64,000 nt of DNA from Altererythrobacter xiamenensis (GCF_900177715.1 NZ_FXWG01000002.1:868001-932000); one strand, 5' to 3'; shown: positions 51,668 through 60,916, counted from the first letter of the stretch. Numbers and translations are program-made. The notes: generated from the sequence alone by a model not told the origin.

Positions 51668-52573
51668 ATGACGGATTTGATCGGGCAAGCGAGAAGCGTT
51701 GAAGACTTTGGCGCAGTGATGGGCAAGGCGATGGCCGGCGAACGGCCCCACCACAAGCCTTACGAATGCCCGCCGGAAGGATCGCCGGCAGATGTTTTCA
51801 TCACCAGTTGGGCCAAGAGCGGCACCACGATGATGCAACAGATGTTCCACCAGATCCGCACAGCACACCGCGGCGGCGATATGGATTTTGATGACATCAG
51901 TAGGGTCGTGCCTTGGGATGACACCGCCTACATGCTCGATTTCGACATGACGGTTCCCCAACGCGCTCAACCGCGCGGGTTCAAGTCTCACCGGGAGTAT
52001 GAACGCCTGCCAGAGGGCCAGCGTTACGTAATCACACTGCGAGAGCCGAAAGAGACCTATGTCTCGATGTACCGTTTCTTCAACGGCTGGCAGCTTGAGC
52101 GTGATGCGGTTTCAATGGAAGATTTCTGGCCGCTATGGTTGGGCGGGGGACCGGGAGGCTGCGATTACGCAACCCATATCACCAGCTGGTATGCACGGCG
52201 CAGGGAGCCGGATACGCTCTTGCTGGATTACACTTGGGTGGTGAAGAACAAGGAGGAGACGGTTCGCCGTCTCGCCGCTTTCATGGGAGTAGATCTTTCC
52301 CCGGAAAGCGAAGCGTTGGTAGTTGAGCGGGCCAGTCGCGAGTTCATGGTCGAGCACCAGGATCGCTTTGACGATGCGATGATGTGCGCCGTCCTCGAAA
52401 AACGGTGCGGCATCTCGGCTGACTCAGATTCGACCAAGGTACAAGCCAGCGGAAGCGCGTCAAAAATCTTGCCAGCTTCGGTCGCAGAGAAAATCGACGC
52501 GCTCTGGGCTGAGCGGATTGCGCCCGTCACGGGCCATCATGACTACAGCACGTTGGCGCAATCGCTGAACTGA
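51668..52573 (+). CDS. Sulfotransferase-domain protein
   Basis: The 301-residue cytoplasmic protein has the PAPS 5'-phosphosulfate loop FITSWAKSGTTMMQQMF near residues 40-56 and the 3'-phosphate motif YVITLREPKETYVSMYRFF near 117-135 (family consensus R.P.D..vS). The region TLLLDYTWVVKNKEETVRRLAAFMG is also conserved. It moves sulfate from PAPS to a small alcohol, phenol or amine. Its place behind an amidohydrolase suggests linked metabolism, but the substrate is open. GGAAGGA precedes the ATG. Confidence 0.92.
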   Translation: MTDLIGQARSVEDFGAVMGKAMAGERPHHKPYECPPEGSPADVFITSWAKSGTTMMQQMFHQIRTAHRGGDMDFDDISRVVPWDDTAYMLDFDMTVPQRAQPRGFKSHREYERLPEGQRYVITLREPKETYVSMYRFFNGWQLERDAVSMEDFWPLWLGGGPGGCDYATHITSWYARRREPDTLLLDYTWVVKNKEETVRRLAAFMGVDLSPESEALVVERASREFMVEHQDRFDDAMMCAVLEKRCGISADSDSTKVQASGSASKILPASVAEKIDALWAERIAPVTGHHDYSTLAQSLN

Positions 52574-53118
52574 TCAGACGGGGTTTCCGCCACAACCCAC
52601 GCGAATGTCTGAAACGGGGCCGATAGCGGACAGTCTGCTCTCGGGTGAAGTGAGAGGCGAACCGGTCATCTCTCGAAAACGCACTCGATGTGTGTCTCGC
52701 AGATGATGGCCATTGGAACAGCGGTATTTCGCATGTCACTGCTTTGAGTATCTTATTGCCGAACGAAGAATGCTTCCAAGACTCCCTCGCGTATGAGCCA
52801 ATAGATGCTGGCAGACCGGCACCTATTGGCTTTGGTGACGGATTTGACATAGTTTGTATTATCAATCCGGATCAGACCTCCCAGGCTTCAAAACCAGGGT
52901 AGACACGAGATCAATCCCGTGGTGCCGTTTCCATACTCAGCCCTTTGGATTTTTATTTCAACTTGCTGAATCTACTAGACTAGTGTATTCGTTGCGCGAT
53001 GTATGGTGCCGGCGGCAGCGCTGATTCTGGGCGTTAGGCCAAGGTCCGGAGCGCATGGCGTGCCGGACTGTGGGTGGTGGGAGCAGCGATGAAGCCATGC
53101 TCCCAAAAAGGAGCACCC
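52574..53118. other. Long region without a recognised gene
   Basis: The 545 bases lie between the sulfotransferase and the recombinase module. A repeat copy is at 52617-52645. From about 52690 to 52990 base composition is AT-richer. Short frames exist on both strands but none shows a motif or a good start. The left boundary of the inserted module is probably here; I could not find its end sequence. Confidence 0.5.
52617..52645 (+). repeat. Dispersed intergenic repeat, copy 2
   Basis: GGGCCGATAGCGGACAGTCT followed by GCTCTCGGG. It matches the minus-strand sequence at 46514-46546 at most positions and lies in a gene-free stretch. Confidence 0.6.
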
Positions 53119-53637
53119 ATGGCAAACAACAATTCGAAAAGAGCCCATAGCGATGCGGGAGCGCCCGCAAGCGAGCCGGACAACTACCAATCGAATAGCC
53201 ATCCAGGGAGCCAGATCACAAAGCTCACAGACCTCGACGCCGATCTGACCGCACTGGCCGACATGACTCTCGCCCAGTTGCGTTCCCGCTGGCTGGAGGT
53301 CTGCGACCAGCCAGTCCCGCGAGTGCGTCAAACGCTGCTGCGCCTGGCGCTGGCCTACGAACTGCAAGCTGCGCTCCACGGCGGCCTGTCGCGCCGGACC
53401 GAGCAGCGCTTGGCCTATTTGGCGGGCAAGAACTCCGCGCCCGATACCCTACGCCCCGGAATGCGCCTGGTTCGCGAGTGGAATGGGACACTCCATACCG
53501 TGCACATAGACGAGGACGGCCTGATCCACTGGCAGGAGAAGACCTGGCGCTCGCTCAGCGAAGTGGCCCGCGCGATCACCGGCACACGCTGGTCAGGCCC
53601 AGCGTTCTTCGGGCTCAGGCAGCGCAAGGCGACATGA
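53119..53637 (+). CDS. DUF2924 protein of recombinase module
   Basis: The 172-residue protein has the DUF2924 core: LTALADMTLAQLRSRWLEVC then RQTLLRLALAYELQAALHGGLS, LRPGMRLVREWNGTLHTVHIDEDGLIHWQEKTWRSLSEVARAITGTRWSGPAFFGL. The C-terminal half, with GTRWSGPAFFGL, resembles a recombinase-associated DNA-binding fold. It is nearly always found directly before a large serine recombinase, as here (ATGA overlap). AAAGGAGCACCC gives a strong ribosome site for the ATG at 53119. Exact role is not known. Confidence 0.88.
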   Translation: MANNNSKRAHSDAGAPASEPDNYQSNSHPGSQITKLTDLDADLTALADMTLAQLRSRWLEVCDQPVPRVRQTLLRLALAYELQAALHGGLSRRTEQRLAYLAGKNSAPDTLRPGMRLVREWNGTLHTVHIDEDGLIHWQEKTWRSLSEVARAITGTRWSGPAFFGLRQRKAT

Positions 53638-55301
53638 AGAGTGTGCGCTGCGCGATCTACACTAGGAAATCGAGCGAGGACGGCCTCGAACAGGATTTCA
53701 ATTCGCTCGACGCCCAGCGCGAGGCCTGCGGTGCCTATGTGTTGAGCCAGGCCAGCGAGGGCTGGACCTTGCTCCCTGACAAATACGACGATGGCGGGCT
53801 CTCCGGTGGGACGCTTGAGCGACCGGCGCTTCAGCGCCTGCTCGCCAATGTCGCGGCGGGCAAGGTCGATATCATCGTGATCTACAAGCTCGACCGCCTG
53901 ACCCGCTCGCTGCTCGACTTTGCCAAGTTGGTCGAAGCTCTCGACCAGGCCGGGACCAGCTTTGTCTCGGTTACCCAGTCCTTCAACACCACTACCAGCA
54001 TGGGGCGCCTGACCCTCAACATGCTGCTTTCCTTTGCGCAGTTTGAGCGCGAGGTCACCGCCGAGCGGATCCGCGACAAGATCGCGGCCTCCAAGGCCAA
54101 GGGCATGTGGATGGGCGGGATCCCGCCACTTGGCTACAAGCCCCATGGACGCACGCTGGTGGTGGTCGAGGAGCATGCAGCGCTCGTGCGCGGCATTTTC
54201 GAGCGATACCGCGAGCTCGGCAATGTCCGCCTGGTCGCTGAAAGCCTGAAGAGCGAGGGTCGGCATTGCCCCAGGCGGAAGACTTCAAGCGGTAAGGCTT
54301 ACGGGGGAGGCCCTTTCCGCCGCGGACAGCTCTACGCCATTCTGCGCAATCCAATCTACATCGGCCGTATCCTCCATCGCGGCGAGCAGCACCAAGGCCA
54401 ACACTCGGCTATCATCAACCTAGCTCTGTGGAAGGCAGTGCAGGGCCGGCTCACCGGCAATGTCAAGGGAACGCGGGGCGGCCGATCTCGGACAGTGAGT
54501 ACCCTTGCGGGCCGCATTGTCGATGCGTCAGGAGCGCCTCTTATCGCCGTCCATACCCGTAAGGGTAAGCGCCGCTACCGCTACTATGTCAGCAAGGCTC
54601 TCCATCACGACGGGCAAAGTGCAACGAAAAACCCGATGCGGATCCCGGCGGGAGAGATCGAACAGGTCGTAGCGCAGGAATGCGCGAGGCTCCTCAACGA
54701 CCCCTTGCAGTTGGTCGAACGCGCCAACTTATCCTCGGAGCCGCAAGAGCTCGAAGGTCTAATGGAGCGGAGCAAGACTCTGGCGAAAGAACTCGTCGAG
54801 GGCCAACATAGGCTGCTCACTTCGATCATCCACGAGGTCCGGGTGGAAGCAACCGGTCTCAGAATCGAGATCTTGGTCCCAAGCCTCGCCGCGGCAGTCG
54901 GGCTGACCGCAAGCGATGTAAGCCAGCCACTGATCGAGCGCGACTGCGCTGTCCGCCTTGCCCGCACGGGCCGGGCGCTTCGCTTGATCGATGACAATGG
55001 GGCCGCTGCCACGGAGGAAGGAGTAGATCTTACCCTTCTGCGCCTGATAGTGAAGGCGAGGACATGGTGGCAGCGCATTGTGGAAACTGGAATCGATCCC
55101 TCAAATCTCGCAGCCCTCGAGAGCGTCAGCCGATCCTATATAGTCAGGGTGCTGCGGCTCGCGTTCTTGTCACCGGCAGTGGTCGAGGCAGTGCTGGATG
55201 GAAGGCTACGTGCCGGTATCGACAGCTCTGCTCTCCTCAATATCCGTGCCATTGATCCTTCGTGGGAAACCCAGGAGCGCAGGTGCATGCTGCGCAAGTG
55301 A
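53634..55301 (+). CDS. Large serine recombinase
   Basis: The 555-residue recombinase opens with the resolvase domain CAIYTRKSSEDGLEQDFNSL (catalytic Ser13) and DIIVIYKLDRLTRSLLDF, then FNTTTSMGRLTLNMLLSFAQFEREVTAERIRDKI. The recombinase domain follows (GGIPPLGYKPHGR, LYAILRNPIYIGRILH) and a Cys-poor C-terminal region of about 180 residues in place of the usual zinc ribbon. It would integrate or excise an element at specific att sites. Start overlaps the DUF2924 stop. It lies just before an ars operon that may be its cargo. Confidence 0.93.
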   Translation: MKSVRCAIYTRKSSEDGLEQDFNSLDAQREACGAYVLSQASEGWTLLPDKYDDGGLSGGTLERPALQRLLANVAAGKVDIIVIYKLDRLTRSLLDFAKLVEALDQAGTSFVSVTQSFNTTTSMGRLTLNMLLSFAQFEREVTAERIRDKIAASKAKGMWMGGIPPLGYKPHGRTLVVVEEHAALVRGIFERYRELGNVRLVAESLKSEGRHCPRRKTSSGKAYGGGPFRRGQLYAILRNPIYIGRILHRGEQHQGQHSAIINLALWKAVQGRLTGNVKGTRGGRSRTVSTLAGRIVDASGAPLIAVHTRKGKRRYRYYVSKALHHDGQSATKNPMRIPAGEIEQVVAQECARLLNDPLQLVERANLSSEPQELEGLMERSKTLAKELVEGQHRLLTSIIHEVRVEATGLRIEILVPSLAAAVGLTASDVSQPLIERDCAVRLARTGRALRLIDDNGAAATEEGVDLTLLRLIVKARTWWQRIVETGIDPSNLAALESVSRSYIVRVLRLAFLSPAVVEAVLDGRLRAGIDSSALLNIRAIDPSWETQERRCMLRK

Positions 55302-55338
55302 CGGCTTCAACTGGCGAGAAAGTCGCTATCGGCCTCAA

Positions 55339-55382
55339 CATTATCCGCCAAGAGCGGGCTCGCTCTTTTGCTGCGGATAATG
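55339..55382 (+). repeat. Nested inverted repeat after recombinase gene
   Basis: CATTATCCGC (55339-55348) is the exact reverse complement of GCGGATAATG (55373-55382). Inside it AAGAGCG/CGCTCTT forms a second stem with a GGCT loop. The inner stem looks like a terminator; the outer arms could be a recombination or protein-binding site. Confidence 0.7.
55350..55369 (+). terminator. Rho-independent terminator for recombinase gene
   Basis: AAGAGCG-GGCT-CGCTCTT ends in TTTT and lies 48 bases after the recombinase stop. Confidence 0.6.
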
Positions 55383-55512
55383 GCCAAAGCTGGGCCGGTT
55401 GCGGACTGTACGGTGTTGGTCATGGCTCGGCTCATAACGGAATCAACTTGGCAGAATGTCGGGGCTGCAAGTCTCTGGAAACCTGCTTGACGCAGATCGC
55501 ATATTTCCATAT

Positions 55513-55528
55513 TTCGATAATTATCGAA
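55513..55528 (+). promoter_or_regulatory. ArsR-type operator palindrome
   Basis: TTCGATAATTATCGAA is a perfect 16-bp palindrome ending 15 bases before the arsR ATG at 55544. ArsR/SmtB repressors bind AT-centred palindromes of this form. It would cover the promoter and give arsenite-inducible expression of the four-gene operon. Confidence 0.8.
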
Positions 55529-55543
55529 TCATTGGAGTAGGCG

Positions 55544-55882
55544 ATGAATGCAGACCGCGTGATCCGCGCACTATCCGCCTTGGCGCAGGAGCATCGCCTC
55601 GCCGCGTTCCGTCTTCTAGTTCAGGCCGGAGAGGAAGGCGTCGCCGCTGGGGTGTTGGCTGAGAAGCTAAATGTTCCCCCATCGTCGATGAGCTTCCACT
55701 TGGCTCAGCTCGCCAATGCGGGACTGGCTACCCAGCGGCGGGAAAGCCGCTCGATCATCTATTCGGCGGACTACGCCGCGATGAATGGCCTGATGAGCTA
55801 CCTCACGGAAAACTGCTGCGGCGGCATGGCCTGTTCCGAGGACACCGCCTGCCTGCCCTCCTCTCAACGAAAGAGCGCCTGA
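55544..55882 (+). CDS. arsR: ArsR-family arsenite-responsive repressor
   Basis: The 112-residue winged-helix repressor has the ArsR helix-turn-helix VAAGVLAEKLNVPPSSMSFHLAQLANAGLATQRRESRSIIYS. Four Cys near the end (Cys91, 92, 97 and 103 in ENCCGGMACSEDTAC) can bind As(III), which differs from the CVC site in helix 3 of the E. coli type. Binding would release the palindrome just upstream. Its stop shares a base with the arsI start. First gene of arsR-arsI-arsC-acr3. Confidence 0.93.
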   Translation: MNADRVIRALSALAQEHRLAAFRLLVQAGEEGVAAGVLAEKLNVPPSSMSFHLAQLANAGLATQRRESRSIIYSADYAAMNGLMSYLTENCCGGMACSEDTACLPSSQRKSA

Positions 55883-56352
55883 TGAAACGCTTCCATATGC
55901 ATGTCGGCGTGACCGACCTCGACAAGTCCATAGCCTTTTACTCGAGCCTGTTCGGTGCCGAGCCTTCCGTGGTGAAGGCCGACTATGCCAAATGGTTGCT
56001 GGATGACCCCCGCATCAATTTCGCGATCTCGATGCGCGATGATGCCACCAAGGGTATCGAACATGTCGGCTTGCAGGTCGAGTACAAGGCCGAACTCGAA
56101 GAGGTCTTTGGCCGCCTCAAGGCTGCGGATCGTCCCGTGCTCGACGAAGGCGCGACCACCTGTTGCTATGCGCAGTCCGAGAAGAGTTGGATCGCCGATC
56201 CTGATGGCGTGGTGTGGGAAGCCTTCCTGACCGAAGGCGAGAGCACAACCTATGGCGGCAGTCCTGATCTCAATCAGCTCGCTTCCGCCAATGCTGCGTC
56301 AAGCGCCTGCTGTGCACCGCAGCTGACTCCCGCCAAGACCTCCTGCTGCTGA
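55882..56352 (+). CDS. arsI: ArsI/CadI-type VOC metalloenzyme
   Basis: The 156-residue protein is a vicinal-oxygen-chelate enzyme with probable metal ligands His7 (HMHVGVTD), His61 (IEHVGLQV) and Glu113 (VVWEAFL). A conserved Cys pair is at 94-95 (TTCCYAQSEKSW). This arrangement marks ArsI, which splits the C-As bond of methylarsenite and aromatic arsenicals with O2 and Fe(II); CadI relatives share it. The C-terminal tail adds a CC and SCC motif that may bind arsenite. It lies between arsR and arsC. Confidence 0.85.
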   Translation: MKRFHMHVGVTDLDKSIAFYSSLFGAEPSVVKADYAKWLLDDPRINFAISMRDDATKGIEHVGLQVEYKAELEEVFGRLKAADRPVLDEGATTCCYAQSEKSWIADPDGVVWEAFLTEGESTTYGGSPDLNQLASANAASSACCAPQLTPAKTSCC

Positions 56353-56361
56353 GGCTACCGA

Positions 56362-56859
56362 ATGTCCGAACAACCGCTGAACGTGCTGTTCCTGTGCACG
56401 GGCAATTCCGCTCGCTCGATCTTGGGCGAAGCTATCCTCAACCATGACGGCGAAGACCGCTTCAAAGCCTACAGTGCTGGGAGCAATCCAACCGGTACCG
56501 TCAACCCTTGGGCAATCCATACGCTCAAGACCTTGGGCTATCCGGCAGAAGGCTATCGCTCGAAAAGCTGGAGCGAGTTTGCCAATGGCCCGGAGTTCGA
56601 CCTGATCTTCACGGTCTGCGACAGTGCGGCGGCAGAGACCTGCCCGGTCTGGCCCGGTCGCCCTACCTCTGCACATTGGGGCATTCCCGACCCGGCGGTC
56701 GACGGCAGCGATACCGAGAAGGCGGCAGCCTTTCTTGATGCCTTCCGCATGCTCAAGCGGCGTATCGACCTGATGCTGGCCTTGCCGATCCCCAGCCTGG
56801 AACAGATCGCCTTGCGCGAAAAGCTGCAAGCCATTGGCCACGAGGCAGACAATCAATGA
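56362..56859 (+). CDS. arsC: Arsenate reductase, low-Mr phosphatase type
   Basis: The 165-residue protein has the CX5R loop LCTGNSARS (Cys12, Arg18) of LMW tyrosine phosphatases and thioredoxin-coupled arsenate reductases. [19 protein letters not shown] supplies further Cys used in the disulfide cascade, and [13 protein letters not shown] is the conserved Asp region. It reduces arsenate to arsenite for export by Acr3. The ATG is 9 bases after arsI, and its stop overlaps the acr3 ATG. Confidence 0.93.
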   Translation: MSEQPLNVLFLCTGNSARSILGEAILNHDGEDRFKAYSAGSNPTGTVNPWAIHTLKTLGYPAEGYRSKSWSEFANGPEFDLIFTVCDSAAAETCPVWPGRPTSAHWGIPDPAVDGSDTEKAAAFLDAFRMLKRRIDLMLALPIPSLEQIALREKLQAIGHEADNQ

Positions 56860-57923
56860 CTGCTGCTACAGCTGACGTCGATGCCCGCGCGGCGGGCCTC
56901 GGCCTGTTCGAAAAATGGCTCTCTGTCTGGGTCGGCGGAGCGATCCTTTCAGGGATTGCGCTTGGCAATTTCGCACCAGATATCTTCGCCTCGTTTGCAG
57001 CCATCGAGTACGCCTCGGTCAATCTCGTGGTCGCCGTGCTGATCTGGGCGATGATCTTCCCGATGATGGTCGCGGTCGACTTTGGCGCGGTGCGACGGGT
57101 CGGCGACAAACCCAAGGGCCTGATCATTACGCTGATCGTGAACTGGCTCATCAAGCCCTTCACCATGGCGGCACTGGGCGTGCTGTTCTTCGAGGTCGTC
57201 TTTGCCGACTTGATCGATCCTGCCGACGCCCAGCAATATATCGCCGGGCTGATCCTGCTCGGCGCCGCTCCGTGCACCGCGATGGTCTTCGTCTGGTCCC
57301 AGCTTACCAAGGGCGATCCGGCCTATACGCTGGTGCAGGTCGCGGCGAACGATCTCATCATGATCGTCGCCTTCGCGCCTATCGTCGCACTGCTGCTGGG
57401 CGTGACCGACATACCGGTTCCATGGGAAACGTTGCTGCTTTCGGTCGCGCTCTACGTCGTAGTGCCGCTCGCAGCAGGAGCATACCTACGCCATCGGTTG
57501 CTAGCGACGCATCACAGCGATGAAGCGGCGGTTTCCGACTTCACTGGTCGCATGAAGCCGCTCTCGATTATTGGCCTTCTGCTGACGGTGCTGCTGCTAT
57601 TCGGCTTTCAGGCGGAAACCATTGTCGCCCGCCCGCTGCTGATCGCGCTTATCGCCGCACCGATCATCATCCAGAGCTACGGGATATTCTTCGTCGCCTA
57701 TGCCGCAGCCAAGGCATGGAAGGTGCCGCATGCGGTCGCCGCGCCCTGCGCCTTGATCGGGACCTCAAATTTTTTCGAGCTCGCCGTTGCCGTAGCCATA
57801 GGTTTGTTCGGATTGGGAAGCGGTGCGGCGCTCGCTACCGTTGTAGGGGTGCTTGTCGAAGTCCCGGTCATGCTGTCGTTGGTGGCCATCGCCAATCGCA
57901 CGCGAAGCAGTTTTCCCGGCTGA
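56856..57923 (+). CDS. acr3: Acr3-family arsenite efflux permease
   Basis: The 355-residue membrane protein has ten hydrophobic segments. [23 protein letters not shown] contains the conserved Cys of Acr3 and [18 protein letters not shown] the conserved Glu, both needed for As(III) transport. This is the Acr3 type, unrelated to ArsB. It exports arsenite using proton motive force. The ATG overlaps the arsC stop; it ends the ars operon. Confidence 0.95.
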   Translation: MTAATADVDARAAGLGLFEKWLSVWVGGAILSGIALGNFAPDIFASFAAIEYASVNLVVAVLIWAMIFPMMVAVDFGAVRRVGDKPKGLIITLIVNWLIKPFTMAALGVLFFEVVFADLIDPADAQQYIAGLILLGAAPCTAMVFVWSQLTKGDPAYTLVQVAANDLIMIVAFAPIVALLLGVTDIPVPWETLLLSVALYVVVPLAAGAYLRHRLLATHHSDEAAVSDFTGRMKPLSIIGLLLTVLLLFGFQAETIVARPLLIALIAAPIIIQSYGIFFVAYAAAKAWKVPHAVAAPCALIGTSNFFELAVAVAIGLFGLGSGAALATVVGVLVEVPVMLSLVAIANRTRSSFPG

Positions 57924-58031
57924 TAGGAACTTCCGCAACCCAGTTGCTCGTCTCTAGGGAAGAGGCGCGAGCACGAGGCTGAAGCGCGATCGCGACTCTT
58001 TTGTTACCGCGCGTCGACTTTTGAAATGTCT

Positions 58032-58060
58032 CCGTCACCGATCTGACGCGAAGCCGTCAA
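58032..58060 (+). promoter_or_regulatory. Candidate Pho box (three 11-bp-spaced repeats)
   Basis: CCGTCAC (58032), CTGACGC (58043) and CCGTCAA (58054) start exactly 11 bases apart, the spacing of PhoB-binding direct repeats (consensus CTGTCAT). Two units match in five of seven positions, one in four. It lies 43 bases before a TonB receptor-phytase-PhoX operon, where PhoB control is expected. Confidence 0.5.
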
Positions 58061-58103
58061 GAGAGCATCGTAGCGCGCCTTCAACATCTGGAGGGCAATA
58101 TCG

Positions 58104-60914
58104 ATGAAACTGAAATCCGTACTTTCTGCTGGTGCAGCTGCTGCTGCAATTCTCGCTCCGGCAACCGCTTTTGCTGGTGACATTCGAGGGCAGGTTACCG
58201 ACGCCGAAGACACCGTCTCGGTTCGCGCTGCCGAAGTGCGTATCGTCGAGCTCGATCGTCAAACCACGACCGAGCGGGATGGCACCTTCAGTTTCTACGA
58301 TGTGCCGGCTGGCACATACAAGATCGAGGTCAGCTATATCGGGGCCGCAACGCAGACGCGAAGCGTCACGGTCAGCGACACAGGGGTCGAGCGCGTGGAT
58401 TTCGCGCTGAGCTCTGCTGGCGACGGCAATATTCTCGTGATCGGCCAGATTGCCAACCAGGCGTCCGCCCTCTCGCGCAAACGCGCGTCCGACTTAGTGA
58501 GCGACGGCCTGACCCGAGATGCGATCGGTCAATTTCCCGACCAGAACGTGGCAGAAAGCCTCCGCCGCCTGCCGGGCGTCAACGTCCTCAACGACCAGGG
58601 CGAAGGCCGCTTCGTTTCGGTCCGCGGTCTCGACCCGACGCTCAACGCAACCTCGATCAACGGGGTGCGCCTCCCTTCGCCCGAGAATGATGTGCGTGCG
58701 GTCGCGCTAGACGTCATTTCATCGGACATCATCGAATCGGTCGAAGTGAAAAAGTCGCTGACCCCCGACATGGACGCCGACACGATCGGTGCCTCGATCG
58801 AAATCGAGACCACCAGTGCCTTCGACCGGCAGCAGGACCTCTTTGTCGCGTCGATCGGCGGCAGCTATAACGACCTGTCCGAACAACTGACGCCCGACCT
58901 CAGCGCTGATTTTTCGGTCAAGCTTGGCGAGAACGTTGGTATCTCCGGCGGCGTTTCGTTCTACAATCGAGAGTTCGAGACGGACAACATCGAGGCCGAT
59001 GACTGGGAAGAGGACGGCTTGATCTACGCCGAGGAAATCCAGTACCGCGACTATGATGTCGAGCGTGAGCGGATCAGCGCAACACTGGGTCTCGATTTCC
59101 GTGTCGGCGATAGCACCGAGCTCTACGTAAAAGGCATCTGGAGCCAATTCGACGATCAGGAGTTCCGCCGTCGCCTGATCTTCGATCTGGGCGATGCGGG
59201 CGTCAGCGGCTCGAGCGACGCGCCGCTCTATGACGATGACGAAGCCATCACCGTCGAGCGCGACGTAAAGGATCGCTTTGAACGCCAGCGCATCCGTTCC
59301 ATTGCCTTCGGAGGTGAGAGCGACTGGGACGCCTGGTTCGCCGAATACTCGGTCAGCTACGCCAAATCGAGCGAGTTCGAGAACGGAAGTCTCGATCCGA
59401 CCCAGTTCGAACGGGAGTTCGAAGCCGAAGGTTTGCAGGTCGGGTTCGACTTCTCCGCCCCGCGCCTGCCGATCTACTCGGTAGCAGCTGACCCGACCGG
59501 GGATTTCTTCGATCCGGCCGCATACGAGCTCAACGATATCGAGCTTACCGCATTGTCGGACAGCGAAGACGAGGAGTACGCGGCGAAGTTCGACGTTGGC
59601 CGACGTTTCATCGGCGATACCGGCACTTTCACCGTGCAGGCCGGTTTCAAGGGCCGCTGGCGCGAGAAGAGCTTCAACGGAGAAATACAGTTCTACGAGA
59701 ACGACAATTTCTTCATGTCGGATGCTCTGGGTATCGGCCAGACATATCGCATTGCGGATCTGGACCCGCTGCCGGGGCTGACGGAATCGACCGATTTCTT
59801 CTTCGCCAATTTCGGTGATTTCGAGTTGCAGGAGATCGACAGCCAGTTCGATTCCAATGTCGAGGATTTCGTGGTCGAAGAGGACATCCTTGCCGGCTAT
59901 CTCCTCGGACGCTGGGACAGCAGCGACTTCACGGTCATCGCCGGCGTGCGCTATGAGGACACGTCGAATACCCTTTCGGGCAACGATGTTTTGCTTGTCG
60001 AAGAAGATGGCATTCTGCCCGGCGGGGCGGTCGCTACTGACGATACGGTACTTGTCACGCCGACCACAACGACCCGCAATTACGATCACTGGCTGCCGAG
60101 CATCAATATCCGTTACGAAGCGCAAGACGACCTCATTCTGCGCCTTGCCGGATACCGCAGCATCGTGAGGCCTGGTCCGTTCCAGCAGGCGCCGCGCATA
60201 ACGGTGGAAGAGGCTGATGATGGCGAGCGTGAGGGTGAGTTCGGCAACCCCTCGCTGCGCCCGACCGAGGCCTGGAACATCGACGCTGCAGCCGAATACT
60301 ACATGAGCAACAACGGCGCGATCTTCGCTTCGGTGTTCTACAAGAGCGTCGAGGATTTCATCGTCGAACAGAACTTCGACAATGGCGGTGTGTTCAATGG
60401 CGTCACCTTCGATGAAGCGACGATCTTCACCAATGGGGACGAGAGAGACATATTCGGTTTCGAACTCGGCTTTGCGCAGGCGTTCGGCGGGCCGCTGGAT
60501 GGCTTTGTGGTTCAGGCGAACTACACCTTCACCGATGCCGACGGCACGATCACCACAGTCGAAAGCGAAGGGCCGCGCAACATACCGCTGCCGACCACCT
60601 CGAAGCATACCGCGAACTTCTCAGTCGGTTTCGACAAGGGGCCGTTCGATATCCGGCTCTCGGGAACCTATCGCGACGGTTATCTCGACGAGCTATCCGA
60701 CGAAGCCGATCTCGACCGGTATGTCGATGATCACTTCCAGCTCGATCTCAGCGCCAAGTTCCGAGCCACCGACAATCTCCAGTTCTATTATGAATGGGTC
60801 AACATCAACGATGCGGAGTATTTCGCTTTCAACCGCCTGGGCGGGCGCGAAAACCTGCTGCAGTATGAAGAGTACAGCTGGACTATGAAGTTCGGTGCTC
60901 GGTACACGTTCTGA
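58104..60914 (+). CDS. TonB-dependent receptor with carboxypeptidase-like N-domain
   Basis: The 936-residue outer-membrane receptor has a signal peptide to about residue 25 (AFAGD), a carboxypeptidase-regulatory-like domain (GQVTDAEDTVSVRAAEVRIVELDRQTTTERDGTFSF) and then the plug IGQFPDQNVAESLRRLPGVNVLNDQGEGRFVSVRGLDP. The 22-strand barrel follows and ends in MKFGARYTF with a terminal Phe. It carries a substrate through the outer membrane with TonB energy. Phytase and PhoX genes follow within three bases, so a phosphorylated ligand such as phytate or its breakdown products is likely. Confidence 0.93.
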   Translation: MKLKSVLSAGAAAAAILAPATAFAGDIRGQVTDAEDTVSVRAAEVRIVELDRQTTTERDGTFSFYDVPAGTYKIEVSYIGAATQTRSVTVSDTGVERVDFALSSAGDGNILVIGQIANQASALSRKRASDLVSDGLTRDAIGQFPDQNVAESLRRLPGVNVLNDQGEGRFVSVRGLDPTLNATSINGVRLPSPENDVRAVALDVISSDIIESVEVKKSLTPDMDADTIGASIEIETTSAFDRQQDLFVASIGGSYNDLSEQLTPDLSADFSVKLGENVGISGGVSFYNREFETDNIEADDWEEDGLIYAEEIQYRDYDVERERISATLGLDFRVGDSTELYVKGIWSQFDDQEFRRRLIFDLGDAGVSGSSDAPLYDDDEAITVERDVKDRFERQRIRSIAFGGESDWDAWFAEYSVSYAKSSEFENGSLDPTQFEREFEAEGLQVGFDFSAPRLPIYSVAADPTGDFFDPAAYELNDIELTALSDSEDEEYAAKFDVGRRFIGDTGTFTVQAGFKGRWREKSFNGEIQFYENDNFFMSDALGIGQTYRIADLDPLPGLTESTDFFFANFGDFELQEIDSQFDSNVEDFVVEEDILAGYLLGRWDSSDFTVIAGVRYEDTSNTLSGNDVLLVEEDGILPGGAVATDDTVLVTPTTTTRNYDHWLPSINIRYEAQDDLILRLAGYRSIVRPGPFQQAPRITVEEADDGEREGEFGNPSLRPTEAWNIDAAAEYYMSNNGAIFASVFYKSVEDFIVEQNFDNGGVFNGVTFDEATIFTNGDERDIFGFELGFAQAFGGPLDGFVVQANYTFTDADGTITTVESEGPRNIPLPTTSKHTANFSVGFDKGPFDIRLSGTYRDGYLDELSDEADLDRYVDDHFQLDLSAKFRATDNLQFYYEWVNINDAEYFAFNRLGGRENLLQYEEYSWTMKFGARYTF

Positions 60915-60916
60915 CC

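Noticed and set aside
52527-52902. Frames on both strands of the gap after the sulfotransferase gene
   Set aside because: No start with a ribosome site, no motif and no agreement between strands. Base composition is mixed.
55262-55540. Frame running from the recombinase end to the arsR operator
   Set aside because: It overlaps the recombinase, crosses the terminator and the nested repeat, and has no family features.
57926-57950. GGAAC upstream of the TonB receptor as an EcfG promoter
   Set aside because: No CGTT at 16-17 bases (CTCG instead). The Pho-box-like repeats closer to the gene are a better candidate.
58719-60608. 629-codon minus-strand frame inside the TonB receptor gene
   Set aside because: No ribosome site, no motif, and the receptor has a signal peptide, plug and terminal Phe on the plus strand.
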